The position numbers and the translations under genes were made by a program. From positions 1-5,162 of the forward strand of contig AWGX01000063.1 of assembly GCA_000495415.1 (NCBI GenBank): 5,162 nucleotides of DNA, read 5' to 3'. Below the pieces are notes generated by a model. The model worked only from the letters and a program-made list of their open reading frames with translations. It did not search any database and had not been told where the DNA came from. Origin of the DNA: Smithella sp. ME-1. GTDB taxonomy: Bacteria > Desulfobacterota > Syntrophia > Syntrophales > Smithellaceae. Positions 1 to 5,069 of this stretch are shown here, one piece after another. The first letter of the stretch is position 1. Every line of letters starts with the position of its first letter.

Positions 1-1
1 C

Positions 2-697
2 CTGTTGGGTTTGGGTACAGGAGTCTTTATCGGAATTCTGTTTTTGAAAAAAGGCTTCAGTCTGGGGCGTTCCTATTCTCAAGCAAAAGCCAGCGGTTGG
101 ATTATGCCCGGTTTGATGCTGGGCCTGTTGTTCCTACTGACATTTCAGGTTTCATTCGCACCGGGCGGACCGATATTTTTCAGCGCCAAAGGTCCCGGCT
201 CGATGCACGCGCCTGTCATCATCAGCATCATTGGCGGCCTTGCTATTGGCGCACTTGCTCAGCGCAGCCGTTTCTGTACCATGGGCGCTTTGCGTGATGT
301 GATGCTGACCAGAGATTTTCATTTAATCAGCGGTGTAATTGCGCTATTGTTTTTTGCGTTTGCCACCAACCTGATTTTAGGTCAGTTCAAAGCCGGTTTT
401 GAAGGCCAGCCCATCGCTCACACAAATCATCTGTGGAACTTTTTGGGCATGTCTCTTTCCGGTTTGGCCTTCGCTTTAGCCGGTGGTTGTCCCGGCAGAC
501 AGCTTTTTCTTTCCGGAGAAGGCGATGCCGATGCCGGTATTTTTGTTCTGGGCATGATTGTGGGCGCGGGGATTTCGCATACGTTTGCCATGGCCAGTTC
601 GCCTAAGGGCGTCGCGGCTTTCGGGCCAATCGGTGTAATCGTCGGCTTGATATTCTGTATGATTATCGGCTTTACGATGATGCAGAGAGCGAAATAA
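2..697 (+). CDS. yedE: YeeE/YedE-family transporter, putative selenium/sulfur importer (5'-truncated)
   Basis: C-terminal part (about 231 residues) of an inner-membrane YeeE/YedE transporter, a family that moves thiosulfate or related sulfur species and, in the YedE subgroup, is proposed to import selenium compounds. The frame is open to the left edge, so the TTG at 5 is probably not the start; YedE proteins usually have roughly 350-400 residues. Counting from that TTG, hydrophobic segments lie near residues 34-51, 70-85, 107-126, 144-161, 177-197 and 205-225. Two family signatures each carry one cysteine: RSRFCTMGALRD (Cys about 91) and the GGCPGR loop (Cys about 162); such cysteines relay the chalcogen in YeeE-type channels. 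It is followed at 35 bp by a Se/S carrier-like gene and further on by a TusA-like gene, the usual partners of YedE. Family is secure; selenium rather than thiosulfate as substrate is inference from context. Confidence 0.88.
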   Translation: MLGLGTGVFIGILFLKKGFSLGRSYSQAKASGWIMPGLMLGLLFLLTFQVSFAPGGPIFFSAKGPGSMHAPVIISIIGGLAIGALAQRSRFCTMGALRDVMLTRDFHLISGVIALLFFAFATNLILGQFKAGFEGQPIAHTNHLWNFLGMSLSGLAFALAGGCPGRQLFLSGEGDADAGIFVLGMIVGAGISHTFAMASSPKGVAAFGPIGVIVGLIFCMIIGFTMMQRAK

Positions 698-732
698 TCT
701 TTAAAATAATTATCAAAAGGGATTTTAAACGA

Positions 733-1266
733 ATGTTTTTCAACAAAAAAAATAAAAACGTTTTTGAAGGTGGAGGACTTGTTCTTTTTCAGGCCGTTGA
801 TGAAGCGATATTGGCGGAAAAGATTCTCAAGGCCGAAAACTACGAGGTTAAGCTGGTTGCGCCTCCGCCTCAGTTACGAAAAGGCTGCGACCTCGCCGTA
901 GAGATTAATATTACGGAAAAGCCGGGGATAGAAAGATTGCTCCAGAGCAAAGACGCGCATTTCGTGGAAATATTGCCGTTGAAAGGGGCGGGAGAACTTC
1001 TTGATGTCGTGAAAACGAAGGATTTCGGCGATGCTTTAATGGTCAAGGCCGGCAATATGAAGCTGACCTTTGATAAAAAGACGGGCGTGATTCTGAATAT
1101 CTCCGGCGGCGGTTGTCCGGACATTCCTTTTCTGCACATCAGTTTGGTGGATAAGAAACTGACGGAGGTCTCTCGACCGAAAGAAATGGGCTACACGCTT
1201 TGCGCGCTGATGCTGGATCGGGCTTTCTCCGAGGCGCTGGAACTCTGGAACAGGGGGGAAAACTGA
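733..1266 (+). CDS. DUF3343 (Se/S carrier-like) protein with C-terminal extension
   Basis: Cytosolic protein of 177 residues without signal peptide or membrane segment. Residues about 14-85 match the DUF3343 family, known as a putative Se/S carrier-like domain and often found beside YedE, YedF and selenium genes. Typical DUF3343 features seen are the start GLVLFQAVDEAILAEKIL (helix that follows the first strand) and APPPQLRKGCDLAVE, which holds the conserved Cys52. DUF3343 proteins are commonly only 80-100 residues long; here about 75 more residues follow, with a second motif SGGGCPDIP (Cys128) and a third cysteine in GYTLCALMLDRAF (Cys157). Function of that part is not known to me; a second chalcogen- or metal-binding site is possible. 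The ATG at 733 is supported by AAAAGGGA at 715-722. Its stop lies 1 bp before the next start, so the two are very likely translationally coupled. Carrier role is inferred from family and neighbours. Confidence 0.82.
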   Translation: MFFNKKNKNVFEGGGLVLFQAVDEAILAEKILKAENYEVKLVAPPPQLRKGCDLAVEINITEKPGIERLLQSKDAHFVEILPLKGAGELLDVVKTKDFGDALMVKAGNMKLTFDKKTGVILNISGGGCPDIPFLHISLVDKKLTEVSRPKEMGYTLCALMLDRAFSEALELWNRGEN

Positions 1267-1267
1267 C

Positions 1268-2122
1268 ATGCTGCTTATTTGCGGAACCATTCCTCATGAA
1301 AATCCGGCGCTCATCAAAGGCGAGGCTGTCTTTGATAAGGAAAAACTTTTTATTCAAGATTTGGAGATCCCCTGTACGCAGGGGACGGCCGCTCTCATCA
1401 GCGCGGCCTGTGTGACGTCCCGGCATCTTAATGGAACAAACCCCCATGTTGTTTTGGCTGGCGACATCGGTCACGGCAACGGAAGCCGACTTCTTTATGA
1501 TTATCTCATTCAAAATCTTGCGGCCATACATCCGGATATCCTGCTGATGCATTATATTCTTCCGGTCATGGGGCTGATGAAGAAGGTACATGACGCGGCA
1601 TCGCAAGGCAAAAAAATGCCGGTGATGATGGCAGACGCGTCTTCGATGTACGCGGCCAAAGCGGCAGGGCTGGCGCCGAAGTTTGATATTTTTACGCCGG
1701 ATGCCTGCGAGATGGCTTTTCTGGCCGATCCGGAAGCCATTCATCCCGCGTATATCAGCCATCATTTGTTCAGCGCGGAAATAGCCCAGGTGCCGGAACT
1801 GATTAAAACGGCTTATCAACAAAAAAGCGCGGCCAAGACATTGATTGTCAAGGGGTCGACGGATCATGTCGTCGAAAACGGTAAAATTACTTTGACGATT
1901 TCGGAGCCGGACTTACCGGCGCTGGAAGCTATCGGAGGGACGGGAGATACCATCAGCGGGATGGTCGGCGCGATGATTGACGCGGGACTTTCGCATCATG
2001 ACGCGGCGGTAACGGCGCTTAAGGCGAACCGTATCGCCGGCAATATTGCGCAGGCGACGCCCGCCACGAAAATCAGACAGGTTATCTCCGCGATTCCAGA
2101 AGCATTAAAGAATATTTTATAA
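1268..2122 (+). CDS. Ribokinase-fold protein, NAD(P)H-hydrate dehydratase (YjeF C-domain/Nnr)-like
   Basis: Protein of 284 residues resembling the C-terminal ADP/ATP-dependent dehydratase domain of YjeF/Nnr, which repairs hydrated NAD(P)H, and related to the ribokinase superfamily. Visible landmarks in family order are an LAGDIGHGNGS strand-loop (64-73), MADASSMYA (121-129, matching the DADAL region), FTPDACEM (142-149, matching the TPHPGE segment), LIVKGSTDHV (192-201, matching VLKG) and GGTGDTISG (223-231), the nucleotide/anion-hole loop with candidate catalytic Asp227. There is no N-terminal epimerase domain, unlike fused Nnr. Several motifs deviate from the standard repair enzyme (ACE for PGE), so another phosphoryl-transfer or dehydration substrate is possible. 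Start ATG is set by AGGGGGGA at 1252-1259, 8 nt upstream, inside the end of the DUF3343 gene. Placement inside a Se/S carrier operon suggests a role tied to that pathway, but this is inference; annotation as 'sugar kinase' or 'NAD(P)HX dehydratase' alone would be too firm. Confidence 0.75.
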   Translation: MLLICGTIPHENPALIKGEAVFDKEKLFIQDLEIPCTQGTAALISAACVTSRHLNGTNPHVVLAGDIGHGNGSRLLYDYLIQNLAAIHPDILLMHYILPVMGLMKKVHDAASQGKKMPVMMADASSMYAAKAAGLAPKFDIFTPDACEMAFLADPEAIHPAYISHHLFSAEIAQVPELIKTAYQQKSAAKTLIVKGSTDHVVENGKITLTISEPDLPALEAIGGTGDTISGMVGAMIDAGLSHHDAAVTALKANRIAGNIAQATPATKIRQVISAIPEALKNIL

Positions 2123-2130
2123 TTCAAAAT

Positions 2131-2137
2131 GAAAGGA
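2131..2137 (+). promoter_or_regulatory. Shine-Dalgarno deciding the TusA-like start
   Basis: GAAAGGA lies 8 nt before the ATG at 2146 and overlaps the alternative in-frame ATG at 2137. This favours 2146 over 2137, removing MEI from the predicted N-terminus and giving MTEVDARGL, the usual beginning of TusA-family proteins. Confidence 0.75.
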
Positions 2138-2145
2138 TGGAAATT

Positions 2146-2364
2146 ATGACAGAAGTAGATGCAAGAGGATTGAGTTGTCCGATCCCTGTTGTAAAAACAA
2201 AGCAGGCTATGGAAAGTAATCCCAAGGATGATATTACCGTTCTGTTGGACAGCAACGTCGCCAAGGAAAATGTCACCAGACTGGCGGAATCGAAAAAATA
2301 TAGTGTCAATACGCAGACGACGGCTCAGGAAGAATACAAGCTGATTTTGAAACCTTCCGCCTGA
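2146..2364 (+). CDS. TusA/SirA/YedF-N family sulfur (or selenium) carrier
   Basis: Small soluble carrier of 72 residues. The N-terminus reads DARGLSCPIPVVKTKQAM, the TusA-family signature in which Cys11 of the CPxP motif carries a persulfide or, in the YedF branch, possibly a selenium atom. The remainder (DDITVLLDSNVAKENVTRLAESKKY) fits the two-layer alpha/beta fold, and length matches single-domain TusA (about 75-80). YedF of selenium clusters has a second DsrE-like domain of about 110 residues, which is absent here: the frame ends in TGA and the next in-frame stop is only 14 codons on. It lies 23 bp after the kinase-like gene and is the last gene before a hairpin. Family assignment is firm; whether it works with sulfur or selenium cannot be read from the sequence, but YedE and DUF3343 neighbours make delivery of the imported chalcogen likely. 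Confidence 0.9.
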   Translation: MTEVDARGLSCPIPVVKTKQAMESNPKDDITVLLDSNVAKENVTRLAESKKYSVNTQTTAQEEYKLILKPSA

Positions 2365-2394
2365 TATTTTGCGACAAAACATAAAGCCAGAACA

Positions 2395-2433
2395 ATTTGC
2401 CCCTGAACATTGAAGTGATGTTCAGGGGCAAAT
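2395..2433 (+). terminator. Strong stem-loop after the Se/S operon, probable terminator
   Basis: Perfect 16-bp inverted repeat: ATTTGCCCCTGAACAT (2395-2410) pairs with 2418-2433 around the 7-nt loop TGAAGTG. It starts 30 bp after the TusA-like stop. The following plus strand is A/T-rich (AAATAAATTTCTTATTTT) but lacks an uninterrupted T-run directly at the stem base, so it is an imperfect intrinsic terminator; transcript-end protection is an alternative. It could also block antisense transcription coming from lemA. Confidence 0.7.
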
Positions 2434-2476
2434 AAATAAATTTCTTATTTTAAATGGCTAGTGAAGCGTTACAATA

Positions 2477-2562
2477 ATGTCATTTCGAATTCCGCTTCAA
2501 AGCCGGGCAGGGAACCCCGGCGGATGCCTGGGCATGCCCGGTAATCGGCATGAGAAATCTTG
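2477..2562. repeat. Degenerate dispersed intergenic repeat (TGTCATTTCGA ... GAGAAATCTT type)
   Basis: The ends TGTCATTTCGAA (about 2478-2489) and GAGAAATCTT (about 2552-2561) match, from general familiarity, the borders of a palindromic repeat family scattered between genes in many Desulfobacterota and other genomes. The interior is GC-rich with nested symmetry: GCCGGG (2502-2507) pairs with CCCGGC (2516-2521), and GGGCATGCCC (2530-2539) is a perfect palindrome. Copy number cannot be judged from one window. Confidence 0.45.
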
Positions 2563-2586
2563 CTTTTAATAATTTCATCTTCTAAA

Positions 2587-2682
2587 TTTCCCCTCCCTTG
2601 ATGGGAGGGGTCAGGGGAGGGTGAAGTATCGGGCTGCAAACTCGACACCCCCACCTAACCTCCCCCCTCAAGGGGGAGGAAT
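2587..2682. repeat. MITE-like element: two inverted 37-nt arms, each a hairpin
   Basis: Left arm 2587-2623 and the reverse complement of right arm 2646-2682 match at 28 of 37 positions. Each arm also folds alone: CCCCTCCC/GGGAGGGG (2590-2597 with 2603-2610, loop TTGAT) and CCTCCCCC/GGGGGAGG (2659-2666 with 2672-2679, loop CTCAA), both perfect 8-bp stems. Mismatches between arms that nevertheless preserve the hairpins suggest selection on, or maintenance of, the local fold. It ends 7 bp beyond the lemA stop. No coding capacity; it would have to be moved or copied by an enzyme encoded elsewhere, as for REP/BIME or MITE families. Confidence 0.75.
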
Positions 2683-2689
2683 CTAAACA

Positions 2690-3271
2690 CTAAAACTTGA
2701 CCTTGACTACTTCTTTTGCTTCTTTGGGAGCGTCAAAGAATGCACCATCTTTAAAACCGTACATACCGGCAAGCAAATTTGCAGGGAATGATTTAATTGT
2801 CTGATTATATACCTTGATCGCCTCGTTATATCTCATTCTTTCAACGGCGATTCTGTTTTCCGTTCCCGCCAACTCATCCTGCAGATGCATAAAATTCTGA
2901 TTGGATTTCAGATCGGGATACTTTTCCACTACCAACAACATTCTGCTTAGAGCGCCGGAGAGTTCATTATTGGCAGCGATTTTATCAGAAATTGGTGCAT
3001 TAGCGGTCCCGCCGACTTTGGAGCGGGCGTTGGTTACTTCTATCATGACATCTTTTTCCTGCTTGGCGTAACCTTTGACGGTTTCCACCAGATTGGGAAT
3101 CAAATCAAATCGCCGCTGTAGTTGATTTTCCACCTGTGCCCAGGAACTTTTGACAGCCTGATCCAATTTGACAAATTTATTGTAATTGCCCGCGAAAAAA
3201 GAATAAGCCGCGATTGCCAGAAAAACAATTACTGCCAATACAATGATTAAAGTTTTCTTTTTTGAATCCAT
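2690..3271 (-). CDS. lemA: LemA family membrane protein
   Basis: Protein of 193 residues, the usual length for LemA. An N-terminal transmembrane anchor (residues about 7-27, after the basic start MDSKKK) places the rest, a long antiparallel helical bundle, outside the cytoplasmic membrane. Strong family blocks are visible: YNKFVKLDQAVKSSWAQVEN (30-49), RRFDLIPNLVETVKGYAKQE (53-72), VVEKYPDLKSNQNFMHLQDE (114-133) and LAGTENRIAVERMRYNEAI (134-152), followed by YNQTIKSFP. ATG at 3271 is preceded by the strong SD AGGAGGT (3276-3282 on the opposite strand). The biochemical function of LemA is not settled; it commonly sits beside TPM-domain genes, as here, and an envelope role is inferred. The gene is 119 bp after the nucleotidyltransferase-like gene with a hairpin between them. 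Confidence 0.95.
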   Translation of the reverse strand: MDSKKKTLIIVLAVIVFLAIAAYSFFAGNYNKFVKLDQAVKSSWAQVENQLQRRFDLIPNLVETVKGYAKQEKDVMIEVTNARSKVGGTANAPISDKIAANNELSGALSRMLLVVEKYPDLKSNQNFMHLQDELAGTENRIAVERMRYNEAIKVYNQTIKSFPANLLAGMYGFKDGAFFDAPKEAKEVVKVKF

Positions 3272-3309
3272 TTTTACCTCCTGAATTATGTAATGAGACT
3301 TACTTTATA

Positions 3310-3328
3310 ATCCCACAGGATTGCGGGA
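3310..3328. promoter_or_regulatory. Small dyad upstream of lemA
   Basis: ATCCC (3310-3314) and GGGAT (3325-3329) form an interrupted dyad about 39 bp before the lemA start, and the alternative pairing AATCC/GGATT (3309-3313 with 3318-3322) competes with it. A TATAAA-like -10 reads leftward at about 3304-3309 on the minus strand, but no -35 box with good spacing is evident. A lemA promoter here is possible and weakly supported. Confidence 0.25.
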
Positions 3329-3353
3329 TAAGTAAATATTTTTAGTCGAATTA

Positions 3354-3377
3354 TCCCGATGGCTTTGCCTATCGGGA
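3354..3377 (-). terminator. Stem-loop between the nucleotidyltransferase-like gene and lemA
   Basis: TCCCGATGGC (3354-3363) pairs with GCC-T-ATCGGGA (3367-3377): 10 bp with one bulged T and a TTT loop, 13 bp after the minus-strand stop at 3391. Downstream on the minus strand there is no clear U-tract, whereas the plus strand has TTTTT at 3384-3388, where no plus-strand gene needs ending. It may attenuate read-through into lemA, stabilise the upstream transcript end, or be a small dispersed palindrome. Confidence 0.4.
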
Positions 3378-3390
3378 CTAATCTTTTTAT

Positions 3391-4116
3391 TTATATTCCA
3401 TCAACTATGTTGCAAATCTTTTCGACTTCGTGCAGATATTTTTTGAATATGTCCGCTACTTCTTCGCCGGATAGTTTATCCAAGCCTTCTTTAATATCGA
3501 CACAACTTAAGAATACTTCCACATCAATCGCAAAAAGTTTAGCCACTTCTTTTATTGTATCGCGTCTCTTTTGCGGTACCGGTGCCTGCTTCAAATAAAG
3601 CAAGGCATTGAATATGGAAATAAATGCCGTAACGGAACGGCTGATAAGTTGTTTCAACTGCCGCGCGTTTCCTGCCGCTTCCAGATAACCATTGCGCAGC
3701 AGGATTAACTTCCCCTTCAGTTCCCTTTCAATTTGCAGACGTAAATCTTCCGGCTTGAATTTTAATTGTTCCAGAACATTTTCGCCGTAAATTAAAATAT
3801 GGTTATTCTTCATATTCAGGAATTCTATCGGATAAGAATCAAGAGAACTTTCCATAAAAGCTTTTGTCATAATCAGCGGTACGGCTACGCTGCGTTTTTG
3901 CCAATGCTTAACCGTATCCAAAGCATTTTCCAATTTGTTGATGACCTCCGGTGTGACAATAATCAACAAATTAATGTCTGACTTTCCTTTTACATAAGAA
4001 CCGCCGGCCGCGCTTCCATAAAGAATAAGAGAAATCAGATCTTTACCAAATACTTTCTTATAATCCTCAGTTAAAGGAACAAAAACATCCTGTGGTTTAT
4101 CCGGTATTTTTGACAT
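3391..4116 (-). CDS. Nucleotidyltransferase-fold protein with D-x-N active-site motif
   Basis: Soluble protein of 241 residues. Residues 28-53 show the polymerase-beta/MNT nucleotidyltransferase core, ISLILYGSAAGGS then KGKSDINLLII: the GS pair is at 34-35 and the metal-binding D-x-D is D47-I-N49, with Asn replacing the second Asp. A later block, YPIEFLNMKNNHILIYGENV (95-114), probably holds the third acidic ligand (Glu98). The rest (about 125-240) is helical. The altered motif means transfer activity cannot be assumed; it may be a regulatory or binding protein, or use another ligand arrangement. The ATG at 4116 is chosen over an in-frame GTG at 4125, because that GTG is part of the SD CAGGGTGA and ATG has 6-nt spacing. 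It starts 21 bp after the TPM gene stop, so the two are likely co-transcribed. Substrate unknown; aminoglycoside modification is not indicated. Confidence 0.78.
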   Translation of the reverse strand: MSKIPDKPQDVFVPLTEDYKKVFGKDLISLILYGSAAGGSYVKGKSDINLLIIVTPEVINKLENALDTVKHWQKRSVAVPLIMTKAFMESSLDSYPIEFLNMKNNHILIYGENVLEQLKFKPEDLRLQIERELKGKLILLRNGYLEAAGNARQLKQLISRSVTAFISIFNALLYLKQAPVPQKRRDTIKEVAKLFAIDVEVFLSCVDIKEGLDKLSGEEVADIFKKYLHEVEKICNIVDGI

Positions 4117-4121
4117 TTTAT

Positions 4122-4129
4122 TCACCCTG
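4122..4129 (-). promoter_or_regulatory. Shine-Dalgarno deciding the nucleotidyltransferase-like start
   Basis: CAGGGTGA reads on the minus strand 6 nt before the ATG at 4114-4116 and contains the competing GTG at 4123-4125. No other purine-rich stretch serves that GTG (the upstream bases are TAATATAATTT), so initiation at the ATG is favoured. Confidence 0.65.
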
Positions 4130-4137
4130 AAATTATA

Positions 4138-4920
4138 TTAAAAACCACGGCCGGCACCACCGCCGCCGCTCATTCCTCCGCCGAAACCGCCAAATCCTCC
4201 GCCGAAACCACCGCCGCCTCCGCCGCGGCCACCACTCAAAAATAAAAGTAATATCCAGGGAAGCATTTCCCTGCCTTTTCTTGTACCTAAAAGCAGAACC
4301 GCCGCGATGAAGAAAAAAATAAGCCCGAAAACGTTAACACCTTTTTGCTGCGCACGGTTGTGCGGACGATACGGCGCCGGAGAACCGGTCAATTGAACAT
4401 TTGCATCCTTTGCAACGTAGGCGGAACAGGCATACATCGCATTATAAAGTCCTTTTCCGTAATTACCCTCTTTAAGAAACGGCACAACATACTTATCGAG
4501 TATTTCACCGACTAAACCGTCGGGCAGAATTCCTTCCACACCATAGCCTGTTTCAATACGGATTTTTCTTTCTTTTACAGTAAGAAAGATTAAAACGCCT
4601 TTATCTTCACCTTTTTTACCAATGCCCCACGCCTGATAGAGGCCGTTGGCATATATGGTGTAATCTTCATTCTCGCCAATCGAAGTCACAGTTGCCACGA
4701 CAATCGCCGTGCCAGTTTTTTCCAAAATCTCCCTCGCGAGTGCTTCCATTTTAGAGGCGTTTTCCGCATCAATGACACTGGCAAAATCATTGACTGCCAT
4801 ATCCCGCGGCACCGGATATTTTTCGGCAGCAAAAACATTGCCAGCTGTCAGCAGCATCAATAGTGCAACCGCCAACAAACTTATTTTTTTAAATTTATTA
4901 CCAAAAGATTTAATCTTCAC
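4138..4920 (-). CDS. TPM-domain (YgcG-like) secreted membrane-anchored protein with Gly-rich tail
   Basis: Protein of 260 residues. Signal peptide: basic KIKSFGNKFKK, hydrophobic ISLLAVALLMLL, then a likely cleavage near AGNVFA-AEK (about 31). The TPM domain (about 38-175; named for TLP18.3, Psb32 and MOLO-1) shows VNDFASVID (43-51), WGIGKKGEDKGVLIFL (98-113) and RKIRIETGYGVEGILPDG (118-135), the family hallmarks. Hydrophobic segments at about 196-212 and 219-228 anchor it, and the last 32 residues are almost pure glycine with some Phe, a common ending in this family that usually closes with GGGG and a small/aromatic end, here GAGRGF. Start is GTG at 4920: an in-frame TAA lies two codons upstream and GTG gives a complete signal peptide, although the SD is poor. 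It heads the minus-strand group with the nucleotidyltransferase-like gene and lemA. Envelope location is firm; the molecular task is not known. Confidence 0.92.
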   Translation of the reverse strand: MKIKSFGNKFKKISLLAVALLMLLTAGNVFAAEKYPVPRDMAVNDFASVIDAENASKMEALAREILEKTGTAIVVATVTSIGENEDYTIYANGLYQAWGIGKKGEDKGVLIFLTVKERKIRIETGYGVEGILPDGLVGEILDKYVVPFLKEGNYGKGLYNAMYACSAYVAKDANVQLTGSPAPYRPHNRAQQKGVNVFGLIFFFIAAVLLLGTRKGREMLPWILLLFLSGGRGGGGGGFGGGFGGFGGGMSGGGGAGRGF

Positions 4921-4960
4921 GAATTACCAGAGTTTGAATTCTTTTTTAAACTATGCAGCC

Positions 4961-4988
4961 AACATAATCATTTATTAAGAAAAAGCAA
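4961..4988 (-). promoter_or_regulatory. Possible sigma-70 promoter for the TPM gene group
   Basis: On the minus strand TTGCTT (4983-4988) and TATGTT (4961-4966) are separated by 16 bp, about 40 bp before the GTG start of the TPM gene, in an A/T-rich stretch. The match is moderate; similar matches occur by chance in A/T-rich DNA. Confidence 0.3.
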
Positions 4989-5069
4989 GGCCACAGATAA
5001 AAGCATTACTCAATATTTTCGAAAAACTTTCTTTACTGCCATTACGGGCTTGAAGGCTGTATCGGAATG

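Larger units (their letters stand above)
2365..2689. other. Convergent intergenic region without a gene
   Basis: This 325-bp spacer separates the plus-strand Se/S operon from the minus-strand lemA gene. It holds the terminator-like stem at 2395-2433, an AT-rich stretch (2434-2475), a degenerate dispersed repeat (about 2477-2562) and a two-hairpin inverted-repeat element (2587-2682). An open frame across the repeats on the minus strand (2654 to 2469) has low-complexity proline/serine-rich composition produced by the repeat itself and is not a credible gene. Confidence 0.8.

Noticed and set aside
5..7. TTG at 5 as the true start of the YedE gene
   Set aside because: The frame is open to the left edge, no SD can be seen, and the protein would miss over 100 residues expected for the family.
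1139..1867. 242-residue open frame on the minus strand
   Set aside because: It lies antisense to the DUF3343 and kinase-like genes, is rich in Arg/His/Cys as expected of a shadow frame, and resembles no family.
1996..2382. 128-residue open frame on the minus strand across the kinase-like end and the TusA-like gene
   Set aside because: Antisense to two well supported genes; no family resemblance.
2362..2433. Possible selenocysteine read-through of the TGA stop in the TusA-like gene, with the downstream stem as a SECIS
   Set aside because: The stem begins 30 bp after TGA, too far for a bacterial SECIS, and read-through would add only 13 residues plus the TGA-coded one before the next TGA, without any domain.
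2469..2654. 61-residue open frame on the minus strand
   Set aside because: It spans the two repeat elements; its Pro/Ser-rich composition comes from the GC-rich hairpins and it has no RBS or recognisable family.
4141..4230. CCG/GCC-rich tract as a possible simple repeat or CRISPR-like array
   Set aside because: It is the coding sequence of the Gly-rich tail of the TPM protein; there are no spacers or regular repeat units.
4709..4978. 89-residue open frame on the plus strand at the TPM signal peptide region
   Set aside because: Antisense to the signal peptide and N-terminal part of the TPM gene, with no RBS or family match.
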